From: Periplaneta americana
Lineage: Eukaryota; Arthropoda; Insecta; Blattodea; Blattidae
DNA length: 64,000 nt
Direction of reading: 5' to 3'
Assembly: GCF_040183065.1 (NCBI RefSeq)
Contig: NC_091119.1
Span: forward strand, 209,068,298-209,132,297
Both the position numbers and the translations under genes were made by a program. Within the stretch, counting starts at the first letter, position 1; every line of letters starts with the position of its first letter. Of the stretch, positions 1 through 11,200 are shown piece by piece. Below the pieces are notes generated by a model. It made no database searches, was not told the DNA's origin, and worked only from the letters and a program-made list of their open reading frames with translations.

Positions 1-227
1 ATCTTTAACAATTATTAATTGAAAGCTGTATGAGCAGATTAGGTGTGTTGTGTTTGAGAAAGAATGTTCTTCAGAGTTTTATATAAGGAACATTTTCAAA
101 ACCAGGATAACAGATACGGCAGCTATTTCATCAGTTTCTCCTCATTCACTCAATTACTGAACAGTTAACATTTATGAAAATGTGGTCATCGATTCCCTTG
201 TATTTATGAGAACATTAAATCAAATCA

Positions 228-2018
228 TACAGAGTGATTCACGAGGATTTACCTCCCTTGCGATGCTTATTCTGAGCCAAAAATGTCATATAAACATTTG
301 TCCTAATCTCAGTATTTTCAGAATTACACTAATTTGAAGTTGTTTGTAAAATACCATTATTCTTGAGTTTTAAGGGTAAAAGAATATTACAGATAAAGAA
401 TGAATTATTCAGGAGTATCATTTCTTTAATTGGCTAGTATTCTGAAGCTAAAATGTGTTGTGAATTTCATAGTTCCTTCGTACAGATTTTTTTTTCTTCG
501 ATTTTTAACTACAAAACTACATTTTGTTACGCACTTATCACGACAATTGTTACAAATCACGCCACTCTTGTAAATTCTTTAAGACTGACATTAGGATGCA
601 TAATTAAACTGTAAAAAATCAAGTTCCTAAGTCGTATGATTTGAAACAATTGTGATAAATGCGTAAGAATGACGTAATTTTTAGTTAAAAATTGAAAAAC
701 AAAATGTGTACAAAGCAATGAACAACACATTTTTAGCTTCAGAACACTAGCCAATTAAAGAAATGACACTTGTGAATAGTACATTCCCTATTTGTGATAT
801 TCTTTTACCCTTAAAGCTAAAGAAAAAAGGTATTTTACTAACAACTTCAATTAGTGTAACTCTGAATATAATGAGATTAGGACAAATGTTTACATGACAT
901 TTTTTTGCTCAGAATGTCCTCGAAAATAAGCTCTGTAAGGCCTGTTACACACTTGAAGAGTTTTCGCTAGCGAGAAATGTGTCTCGAGAAAAATCAAAGA
1001 TTGATAACATGGATTCAAATGGACATCCACATACTGGAAGAGATTCTTGCTCGAGGCAAAAACCTCGAGCTAGTTTCTTGCTGAAATTGGTAGCTCAGCG
1101 AATTTTTTTGACACATTTGTCAAAGATGTTTGATATTCATACTCTTTATTGCGATTGAATGTAGAAAAAGATGAAGTAGTAATATCACAGGTGGTGATGA
1201 ATTGTATTATTTTTATTGACAATGAGGAAAGATGGCTGATTATTGCAGTCAGAAACTTATCGAACTTACGATATCACTTGTAGGCCTATTTATATGATAC
1301 ACGGGATGAAAACTATAAAAACACGAAACTTAAAGAAGAAACCTGGGGACAAATATCAGATGATCTGAAAATAAATAGGGCTATATTTTATTTTGATGAG
1401 ATTTAATAGTATTAATTATAACATTTGAAATAATGTTTCTACAAGTCTTAACAGTTTACGTAATTTTAATCAGAATATAGCAAAGAATCCTCTATCATAT
1501 CATGAATGGCAAAAAATCTGATGTCTATTCAATCTAAGATAACGCCTAAACGTACAGTATCATCATCCAAATGGAAATCAGTGACCGAAACTAGCCTTTA
1601 TCTTCGTGAGATACAATGTGATTTCCATATATTTCTGGCTTTAATTTTAGGCCTACTTTTTCTTGTCATTAACAAAATATGTTCATATAATTCCATTTCC
1701 TCATCATCTGAATACTCAGATTCAACATAGTAGCGTTCGTATGTAATTTGTAAAGTACGACAATATACTTACAGGTTATATATTTAAATACATAACCTGT
1801 AATATTTTTCCCAACGAGTGATTACTATATTCAGAAAAGTGCTAGTGCTTTCTGCATGAAGGCAGTGCATAGATGATCATAGCAAGGTGTGATCTGTGAT
1901 AGCGAGAACTCGCCAAGTGTGTGGAGGAAGGCTCTTCGCCTCTTTCTTGCAACACATTTCTCGCTGGCAAGTGTGTAACGGGCCTTAGTGACGGTAAATC
2001 CTCGTGAATCACCTTGTA
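228..2018. mobile_element. Tc1/mariner-type MITE with TA target duplication, carrying a nested element
   Basis: Terminal inverted repeats of about 24 bp lie at 230-253 (starting CAGAGTGATTCACGAGG) and 1993-2016 (reverse complement starting CAAGGTGATTCACGAGG). They are flanked by TA at 228-229 and 2017-2018. The arms extend inward as a long imperfect palindrome centred near 570-590, so the element could fold into a hairpin of several hundred bases. The right arm is split at about 938 by a second element, and joining the flanks restores the palindrome. No transposase is present. The element sits in the last CSN6 intron. Confidence 0.75.
939..1984. mobile_element. Nested MITE, PIF/Harbinger-like
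   Basis: Inverted ends GGCCTGTTACACACTTG (939) and CAAGTGTGTAACGGGCC (ending 1984) are bounded by TAA on the left and TTA on the right. A 3-bp TWA target is characteristic of PIF/Harbinger; the two copies differ, so one has presumably mutated. Subterminal motifs such as GCGAGAAATGTG are also inverted at the two ends. No transposase frame is visible. The superfamily is inferred from target size and end sequence only. Confidence 0.55.
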
Positions 2019-2149
2019 TACACAGGCAACAATCTTAGGGTACACTTGGGTCTGTTATTAATTGAAAACAAGCAGATGTTTTCCATAGCGTTGTTTCGTA
2101 TAGTACAAGTGCTTGTGTGTGTATTATTTTTTATACATTTTGATTACAG

Positions 2150-2290
2150 CAATGCAATGACGTGGGCCTCATGACATACCTTGGAACCATCACCAAAGGT
2201 TGCAACGATATCAATCAGTTTGTAAATAAATTCAACATCTTATACGACAGACAAGGAATGGGGCGCCGTATGAGAGGACTCTTTTTTTGA
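2150..2290 (+). CDS. CSN6: COP9 signalosome subunit 6, terminal exon only
   Basis: This 141-nt exon follows a pyrimidine-rich TTTGATTACAG acceptor and starts in phase 0. It encodes 47 codons including the stop at 2288-2290. The peptide starts [18 protein letters not shown] and ends [18 protein letters not shown]. It matches the very conserved C-terminus of CSN6, the MPN-minus partner of CSN5 in the COP9 signalosome, which removes NEDD8 from cullin ubiquitin ligases. This part of CSN6 lies in the C-terminal helical region that packs in the signalosome helical bundle. The upstream exons are outside the window; no preceding exon is visible in 1-2149. The gene is convergent with the PARG-like gene that ends at 8087. 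The identification rests on a near-continuous match to a family I know well. Confidence 0.93.
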   Translation, partial: QCNDVGLMTYLGTITKGCNDINQFVNKFNILYDRQGMGRRMRGLFF

Positions 2291-2407
2291 GGAAACTGTC
2301 GACATGTGGTTGAAACAACTATTTTCATTTATGATTTAGTTTCTGGTTCTGTGCTTAAGCTAAAGGAAAGCAAGATAGACTGTATACTGCGTGTATTAAT
2401 CTGGTAA

Positions 2408-2413
2408 AATAAA
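2408..2413 (+). promoter_or_regulatory. Candidate polyadenylation signal of CSN6
   Basis: AATAAA lies about 118 bp after the CSN6 stop codon, the usual distance for a short 3' UTR. No transcript evidence is available. Confidence 0.5.
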
Positions 2414-2739
2414 AAAAATATGCAATTCAAGTTCCTATACATGGTTTTGTGAATCATTTGTTGGTAACGATATTGTGACAGTGCTGTAAATGTGAAGCAT
2501 AGGGTCTGCATAAATAGATATTTATAATTAAATAATTGTCTAAAACTTGCTATGTACAGTAGTTAAAATTCTAAAATTGTCATGTCTACATTTTCATCTC
2601 TTCACTGTAATGGAACGCACACATTATCTACAATCTGAACTCCTTGGTATTATTCAACATGCTTTGTATTTAATAATTCATTTGGTTTCCTCATTATACT
2701 AAATAGAAAGTATTGCTAGGAAGAGGCATAGATTGCGCT

Positions 2740-2950
2740 TTTTCCATTGCTGGTAATGAAAAGGGAACTCACAACCTTTTGAAAATTGACTGTCTTTGTC
2801 TTCAGGCACAAAAATGGGGTGAGAAGGGTACCCTACTCGTTGGGATTGTTACAAACAACTATTCTGCTTGACTGACCAACATTGTGAATTCCTTGTTCAT
2901 CAACAGCAGCCTGTGCCTCTTTTTAGCAATGCACCATTGCTTTTAAATAA
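2740..2950. repeat. Dispersed repeat related to the foldback at 40.5-41.0 kb
   Basis: The segment shares GAGAAGGGTAYCCTACTCGT and the following GTTACAAACA with 40,646-40,683. It then continues with a GAATTCCTT...AACAGCAG stretch found in the right arm at 40,913-40,935. It looks like a rearranged copy of the same family. The rest of 2291-3107 shows no gene. Confidence 0.5.
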
Positions 2951-3107
2951 GAAAGTACTGCCACGCTGTATGTATTTATCCAGAAATTATGCACATTTTT
3001 CGAAAAAAAATTAGTGGGTCCTTATTTTAAATCAAAAACAGACATTGGCAATTCAGTCCATATCAAAGCTAGCAATTTTATTCGTGGGTTTTTTTGTGTT
3101 AAGTGTA

Positions 3108-3744
3108 GTGAGGTCACAAAGTGAGCATACCCCCGGATGTATTCTTATTTCACTTATTTTGTGAATGTTAGTACCATGCTACCATGGTAACTGTGCAGTT
3201 ATAAACAAACATGGCTGACTAGAGTCCGTTTACCATCGAACAAAGATTAGTGACAGTGGTCTGCCTTCATGAAAGACATCACACCGGCGACACAGTGAAA
3301 ATGAACTTTCGTGACCGCTTTGGTGTGGAACCACAAGAAAAACAACAATGTTGGGGTGAGAGAAAAAAGCATTCGCAACACTTCGCATTGGAAGTGCGCC
3401 TACAACTGAATATGACATTTCTCAACCGGTGGAGTAGAAGAGGATCTGCAGATAATCGAGCTTCTTTTGCATGGCTTCCACGAAGTCCTGATCTTACAAC
3501 AGCTGATAATGCTTTCTGGAGGTTCATCAAGGAATCACTACTATGGCACAATTACAAGCAGCCGTGAAAGATGCCTTCAACGAAGTGACCCTTGATTATC
3601 TCTGCCAGGACATGGCTGTGCTATGAAAGTGGAGGTCTTCATACTGATGTCTTGGATCGTTAAACTATTAGATACATGTCCATATCAACCATATCCATTG
3701 TAGTGTCGTAATACATGGGGGTACACCACTTTGTGACCTCTCTG
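3108..3744 (+). mobile_element. Internally deleted Tc1/mariner element
   Basis: Inverted ends containing GAGGTCACAAAGTG are flanked by TA at 3106-3107 and 3745-3746. Between them a degraded transposase keeps an N-terminal helix-turn-helix region (about 3225-3345, with RFGVEPQEK). It then jumps to the end of the DDE domain with WLPRSPDLTTADNAFW (about 3469-3520), which is the block around the last catalytic acidic residue in this superfamily. The middle of the DDE domain is missing, so it is non-autonomous. Confidence 0.75.
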
Positions 3745-4287
3745 TAAATAAACTGACATGTGAAATGATGAAATTGCTACTGACAGAAAAACATTTTGCT
3801 GAAAAATTATTTGCACTTGATAATTTTTTTAAGGTCTACCCCATCTGCCAAAGTGGCTTGCCTCTTATTATTAGAGGATTATATTTTTTATACGTGTTTG
3901 AAATAATGAAGCAAGATATTAAAAAATTAGAATAAAAAGGGTAGAATTTACCCACAGTCTGATTACAAAACACTATTCTACTTGTAATATCCACTACTTT
4001 CAGATGTCGATTAGAAATAACTACAATAAATATATATATATATATATATTTAAATTTAAACATCAGATCAATAACATTGGCAGACCGCAAGGATCGTGAA
4101 TTCTAGAAAACAGAAATTTCTGAATATTTGAAGAACAAATGGTGTATAAATTTTGAAAAAAGTGATAACTTCTATTAAAACTGAACATTTTGAACCATAT
4201 ACTACATATTATTTTATGCAACTTACCATGTGTTTAGTACATGCATGCAGTGGTATGTTGCATTAATGCAGTATTACCTGCTGGAGG

Positions 4288-4514
4288 TCTGCCTGGTTGG
4301 CAAGTTGGTATAGCTCTGGCCTTCTATGCCCGAGGTTGCAGGTTCGATCCCGGGTCAAGATGATGGTATTTAAGTGTGCTTAAATGAGGCAGGCTCATGT
4401 CAGTAGATTTACTGGCATATAAAAGAACTCCTGTGGGACAAAATTCCGGCATCACCGGCGACGCTGATGTAACCTCGGCAGTTGCGAGCGTCGTTCAATA
4501 AAACATAACATTTA
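4288..4514 (+). mobile_element. tRNA-derived SINE with 12-bp target duplication
   Basis: A pol III-like head has an A-box-like stretch (TTGGCAAGTTGGTATAGC) and a B-box (GGTTCGATCCC). A short body follows, ending in CAATAAAACATAACATTT. The flanks ACCTGCTGGAGG at 4276-4287 and 4515-4526 are an exact 12-bp target-site duplication, so the boundaries are reliable. Confidence 0.85.
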
Positions 4515-4526
4515 ACCTGCTGGAGG

Positions 4527-7500
4527 AGGAGACAGGATCCTTTTTATGATTTACAGTTGGTTGCATCCTGTATTTGTTTTTGAATCTCCATTCGTTTTAT
4601 CATCTGCGAACTACATTGGAACAAGCAAATGCCTCTTGTCAATTCTTTCATTATGTTGGGTATAACTCCAGTTCGATTGGAAAGTCTTGGGTTTTTCAAC
4701 ATGCTGATGATGATCTTCATCCAGTTCCAATTGTAGCCGTCTCCCAAGCAATAAAATCTTATTTATTTCATCAACAGAATAAGTTTTATTAAAGGCTTTC
4801 AACATGTTTCCTAATATCTGAAACTTCCTTCATACATCCCTTGCACTTTTTTTAATGTTTCTCATAGCATTAGGGATTCTAAATTCAAATTGATGACCAA
4901 TGAAATCAGTTGTGCATGTATCTATTTAAACTGTACAAAGTAAGTGTAGTCAACTGTGTTACTTTTGATATGATCCATTATATCTGTGTGCAATCTAGAA
5001 AGCAATATTTAATCTTTTTATTTGAATGTAGCTATATTAAATGATTTCTTCTGTGTATAATCGTTCAAATATTATTTCAAAAAGTTGATTATAAATATAA
5101 TACGACAGAATAGTTTCAAAACACTTTGATTTCTTTCTCATTTAATAATGGAGAACACTACTACTTGTTATATCCCACACCGTACCTTACTTTGACGGGA
5201 ATGGCACTCACTGTATAGATTCACATTAAAATACGCAATACCTGCAACAGTAATGTACAGATGTAGAGTTGTGACCACTGTGTTCACCAGCTGCCATCTA
5301 GTGACGTAAAAAATTTGATACCAAACCTCGTAATAACTGAGAGGTAGCCATTTACAGAATTATTCAAGATTTTTATTAAAAAATGTGAGATGAAAACAGT
5401 GGTATGATACAGAAACGAGGATGATAAGAAACCTTCCCTCCAACAGTTGGTATGATTGAATTGAAGGCTGACATGTCAAAATGACATTGTTTTATTGAGC
5501 AAATGGTAACTGAGTGAAAACTGCTTTTATCGTATCTTTTCTCTCCACATATGGTGGGTGGGTGGATGGGAAAAGTGCATCAACTCCAATTTTTCACAGC
5601 ATCCTCTTAACATTAAAACTCATTTAGATTCTTAAATTAAAACTGAATTTAAGATATTTTTAATAAAGGGTAACAATACTCTACCAAACACTATAAGAGG
5701 ATCATAAAGTAAAAATACACAAATGAGGATTTTGGGGAACTATTTAAACTGTAAAAATAATTTTTATCGAAAACAACTTTTATGGAGTTAACGCACTTTT
5801 CCCACTCACCCATGATATTTTGTACACAACTAACTGAAATAAATCTTATGAAAAGCTTTATTTAATATACTTCTAAACTTCTTTGATTAAATTTATGACA
5901 TCTTATCCAAGTGCCCTGGCCACAGTATCTCAGCTGAGTGACGTCAGGTTTTTGCATGCAAATAACCTTTTTCTCTTTATATTTACCAAAATAGTTTTTG
6001 GACAAATTTCTACGAGAATCCGAATAAAGGTACATACAAAATTATAAATGAGATATTGAACGAACTTTGGAAGCAGAATTTTGTTTTTTAGATAGTGCAA
6101 AAACATATAAGAAGAATGATTTCTAAATAAAAAAAAGATCCATTTTATGGGTTGTTTCTGTTATTTTTATTATGACCAATTATATTCTTGTGGGCTCCAA
6201 TTGACCCCTCACATAGGCAGTCGTGTTCCTTGATCACTAAGACACTCAGATCAGAAGAGTGAAGGCACTTCTGGCTGAACCTACAAAACAGTGAAGTTTC
6301 ATTACGCCATATGTGTGAAATTTAATGACCTGTACATTTTCGTCAATAGTCTGCCTGACACGTTCTACTTTCCTTTCGAGGAAATCCATACTCAAGATTT
6401 TTATTGTTCTTAAAATCCATCGTCTGCATCCAAGTTGAAAACAAGTGAATCTCGACTACTTGCCCACGTCATACTTGCAAGTTGCCACCTTTGTTGGTTT
6501 CTGGCAATGCATCATGTGCAGATGTTAAATCGAACTTTTGTACAAAATTTCATGCTAACAAATGAGTGCATGTGCACGTTCTTTGAACATTTTTACGCCG
6601 TTAAAACCGAATTTCTTATGTCTTCGAAACATTGCATTATGTTCAGCTTTCCTTACACTTATAGATGCAGATGTGTCCAATGTGCCTTAAATAATGTTGT
6701 GAAGTCTGACATGTGAAACCTTCAACCAATAAGAATTCTGAAAGAAAAAGTAAAATGACGCAAATTTCAGGGTATAATGGAAACAATATTACCAACATTT
6801 CTATTGGTTTTTTTTTCTTGTAGGATCCAAAAATGCGAATCACTGGGTGCCAATATGTACTGTCATCATTCACGACATTCTAACATGGTTGTACAGGCAC
6901 ATTGCAAACTGTTCAACCCCAGTGTCGAATGATTACTAGAGGCTTGATTTTTGGTAACAATGATAAATGAGAAAACATTCCAAACATAATTTTTAGCCGT
7001 ATTCCTTCTTTCATACACTTACATATACCGTAATAATTAAGCAAAATAAAACCCCTTTATCAGGAAAATTACAAGTTAGTGCGATTCTTGTGTTCATTTC
7101 CCTGTGTGTCTTGGGATGCTAGCATTCATATTGTTTGCCATTCTCATCCTACAACCCACATACACCAAATACTCGCTGACTGTTGCACAACTCTTCATGC
7201 AAATAATGTTGACACTATGCTAGTGTGTATAGAATGTCGAATTATGTTTATAGTGTGTGTAAAATTTTAAGCAAATAGGCATCATAAATAAAATTTGATA
7301 ATGACAAATATGCGTTAAAATGGCTATTTATTTCACGAAATACCCACCAAAACAGAAGCAAGAAAAGCACCAAATTGAGGAGTTTGATGTCACCAAAAAA
7401 TCAGGCCCCTAATGATTACCTCTGGACGTCACAGTGACATACCACAGGGAAATGAGTTATACAGAATAAATAATTTTAACACAGATTCAAACTTTATGCT

Positions 7501-8086
7501 CCTGATGTTTCACTCTCGCTTTACCACCTATTAAACACCGTATCTACTCGATTTTAGGCTGGCACTGTAAACAAAAATTGCTAAGAAACCTAGGCAGTTG
7601 TACTTAAAAATATGTGTCACACTATTTCAATAGTTCTACAGAAATTTACAACTTGACATAAACAAGCCAAGTGTATTAATATAATCCGTCAAATTAAATA
7701 CATTACGTTGTTATAATTCTTTCTTGTTCGTTTCTTCAGTCATGAAGCATTCTTTCTGAGCTGAGATCACTGCAAAGACTAGTTTGTATTTGCACTTCAT
7801 GATGAATGATTGCGATATATGCGTTTTTAGGCTCCCACAGTGAATGTGAACTACATTCAGGCTCCATGGAAGGATCACCTATCTATGATGGAGCCTGTGT
7901 GTAGTTCCGAAATGTTAACTTCCAGCACACACTGGAAACCCAAAAGTCTATTTCTAATGATTATGATGATGAACATGGATGTTTGAATGTTTTAAGATAT
8001 CCTGTTTGTGTATGATCAGAGGAAGACAAGCACATTGACCAAAACTTTTGATTTCAATGTAAAAAATATCCATAGGAGTGTTGCAT
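4527..8086. other. Intergenic region, no gene recognised
   Basis: This lies between the SINE and the PARG-like stop codon. An inverted repeat at 5549-5592 and 5775-5811 (arms around GTTGATGCACTTTTCCCA) suggests a small foldback element. A second short inverted pair around AGGCTCCAT lies near 7857-7896. The lower part is presumably the 3' UTR of the PARG-like gene; a minus-strand AATAAA at 7327-7332 is a possible poly(A) signal. No conserved protein was seen. Confidence 0.5.
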
Positions 8087-8269
8087 TCAGAGGTTTGTCT
8101 CCAGCAGCACGGCTGGTTTCTCGGTGCCGATCAGCTCGTCAAACAGAGTCTGGTTTGACTGGGGTGGCGACGGGTCATCCAGTGTGGTCTGAGCAAACCT
8201 CAGCATCGCACTGACCAGCTCACCCACTGTCCACTGCCGATCCAGCAGCACGCGGCACACCGTGTCGAG
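8087..8269 (-). CDS. PARG-like gene, last exon and stop
   Basis: It encodes [25 protein letters not shown] sequence, matching the PARG C-terminal helix (FLTERKLTVGDVYKLL), then a Ser/Gln-rich stretch and TLFDELIG; stop TGA at 8089-8087. I chose the acceptor TGTTGCTCTGCAG at 8270. It gives a 68-nt intron and the spacing seen in PARG. An in-frame alternative at 8297 would give a 41-nt intron and nine more residues. Confidence 0.88.
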   Translation of the reverse strand, partial: LDTVCRVLLDRQWTVGELVSAMLRFAQTTLDDPSPPQSNQTLFDELIGTEKPAVLLETNL

Positions 8270-11200
8270 CTGCAGAGCAACACGAGTCATGTCAACCTGT
8301 TCGAGTGCTTTGGAAGCAAAGAATCTTTGTAACTCACCTTGAGAAGTCGATGGTGGCTACAGGTGTAGTAGTAGAGGCAGGGCACACCAGCGACACTGGC
8401 AGCCAACCACTGAACTACCAACTTCAACTGTGGGTCTCCAACTTGTGAGGACCCACAACCCCAGTTGCCCGTGGCAACTGACCGTATGCCTGAAGCAGAC
8501 TCTGTCTCGTTTGCCACGCCACTCAGCATCGATGCCTGCAAACAAGAGTCACTTGCAATTCTTCTGCGAGAAGACAGGATTGTCTTAAAAGGTAACTTTC
8601 CAGTCCCAGGAGAACGTCATTATGTTTAGAAGTGCAGCATATGAAACAGGCTGATAGCAACAATACAGACACTGTGCTCGAATGATGGAAACAATTTTGC
8701 AGTAACTGTCATCAAGCATTTCTGTAATGGTGACGAGATGAGACAGGCAGACATCTTTCACTCAGTGGTACTGTAATCAGCTAGTTTCTAAAATAATATA
8801 GCCCACTCATGACACTCGGGAGGAAATTAAACACAATAAATATGGGAAATGCCTGTTATTATTCGGTTGAGAAGCTTTTATCATCCAGTCTTGTCAAAAA
8901 GTCTGAAAGTTAGAATTTATAAAACGGTTATATTACCAGTTGTTCTGTATGGTTGTGAAACTTGGACTCTCACTTTGAGAGAGGAACAGAGATTAAGGGG
9001 ACTTTCACTTTGAGAGAGGAACAGAGATTAAGGGTGTTTGAGAATAAGGTTCTTAGGAAAATATTTGGGGCTAAGAGGGATGAAGTTACAGGAGAATGGA
9101 GAAAGTTATACAACACAGAACTACACGCATTGTATTCTTCACCTGACATAATTAGGAACATTAAATCCAGACGTTTGAGATGGGCAGGGCATGTAGCACG
9201 TATGAGCGAATCAAGAAATGTGTATAGAGTGTTAGTTGGAAGGTCGGAGGGAAAAAAGACCTTTGGGGAGGCAGAGACGTAGATGGGAGGATAAGATTAA
9301 AATGGATTTGAGGGAGGTGGGATATGATGATAGAGAATGGATTGACCTTGCTCAGGATAGGGACCGATGGCAGGCTTATGTGAATGCGACAATGAACCTG
9401 CGGATTCCTTAAAAGCCATTTGTAAGTAAGTAGATGTTCCTGATATGGCAGGCAATGTTGAGTCTATGCCTTGCTGTCATTTTGTTGTTATAATACTGTA
9501 TTGTTGAACTGAAAATAGATAGTCTGAAGACAAACTTCTGAAAGTTCACCTGCAGATTCTATGGAAAGGGGTGTAGATGTGGAGAATTAATTGTCTGCTT
9601 GCATTTTACTTTTTATGATGGTGAGATCTTTATTTACATGAACGTTAGTGACTAAACTGACTACATTGGAACTGTTCTTGTCTTCTTGGTGAAATCGAAA
9701 AAGTGTCTGGAGTGTTTCACAAAGGAAAAAGTATTCCCACATAGTTTTGCTCTAACAAGGGACCTAGGGCTGTATTTATTTACATTCCATGGTATTTTCA
9801 CAGCTAGAATAGAAAACACGTCAAAAGAATCTCAAGAGTAGTAGTGTCCGGGATTGTGCCGCATCTTCTTCTTGAAGTCCCATAATACTGGTCTGGTGTT
9901 TTTCTTGGCTTACCACGCACTCTTCTTCCATTTGGTGACCAATCAAATATCCTTTTAGGCCAGCATTGTTGATCCATCCTCCTTAGATGTCCAAATCATC
10001 GTGGTGTTCTTCTTTCAATCCTTTCTAGAACCGTCTCTTCTGTCTGCATCAGTCTTCTTATTTCTTCATTCCTGATTCTTTGCATCCGAGATACTCCTGC
10101 ACTACTTCGTAAATAATTCATTTCCACTGCTAAAAGTTTCCTTCTACATTCAGCATTCGGAGTCCATACTTCACAGTTACAACAAAGGACTGTCTCAACT
10201 AATGCTTTTCCTATATGAATCTTAGTTTTCTTGGCTATGTTTATGACCCACCATATTGAATTCACGGCTCCCAAAACTTTCCTTGCCTGTTCAATTCTAA
10301 TTTTAATATCTGCAGACCCAATTCCTTCCTTTGTAACTGTAGTGCCTGAATATTTAAATTTATCTACATGTTTAATTGATTCTCCATTAGCAATAGCAAT
10401 TTCATATTTACTATTCGAATTAGCGACCAAATATTCTGTTTTATAATATAAATTTCCATTCCATATTCTTGATATTAATTGTACAGATTTTAAGCATAAA
10501 TTCTAGGTCATCATCATCTTGAGCGAAAATCACCTGGTCATCTACAAAATTCAGAGTGAATAAATAATTAATCGTTACCAATTGGTATATCCATTCCTCT
10601 GCAACTTCTCTTCCAGTGTTGTTGTACTTTTTTCAAATATAAATTAAAAAGCAATGGTGAAAGGCTGCAGCCTCTTTAGTAGTGCAGAAGGATTGTGATA
10701 TCCATTTACCCTGTTCAGTATGTGTTTGATTATTATTGTATAATTCTTGAATAATATTTAGAAGCCAGTCATCTGACTGCAGATTTCTCAGAACTTCCCG
10801 TAATAGGTGTCGTGGAACAGAGTCATAGGCTTTTCCCAAGTCAGTGAAAGCCAAATGTGTATCTAATTCCCTTGATCTACAATCTGTTGCACCACAAATA
10901 CAAGATCTCCTCCTGTTCTGCCCTGGTTGTTTATTCCAATTTATTACAAAGTCTACTCATTGCACAGTTGACATTCTTTCCTGCTTCCCTTTTTGTAAAT
11001 TGATGTAATATAAGAGGTTTTCCACTGTAACGGTATTTGTTGTACACTATGCATTTGTTCATAAATTTTGCAAGAGTATCCATAAGCTTCTTTCCACCAT
11101 ATTTAACAAGTACTATTAATAGTACTATAAAGTCTTAATTATAGTCACAGTCTAATTGAAAAATGTACAGAAGAGTTTTACAATATACTAGTACAACAAA

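Noticed and set aside
4544-4805. Minus-strand frames with a Glu/His-rich peptide
   Set aside because: The composition is somewhat protein-like, but I could link it to no family and saw no splice or start support.
9840-10990. Host gene for an RT-like protein
   Set aside because: The RT motifs identify a non-LTR retrotransposon, and multiple frame breaks show it is a relic.
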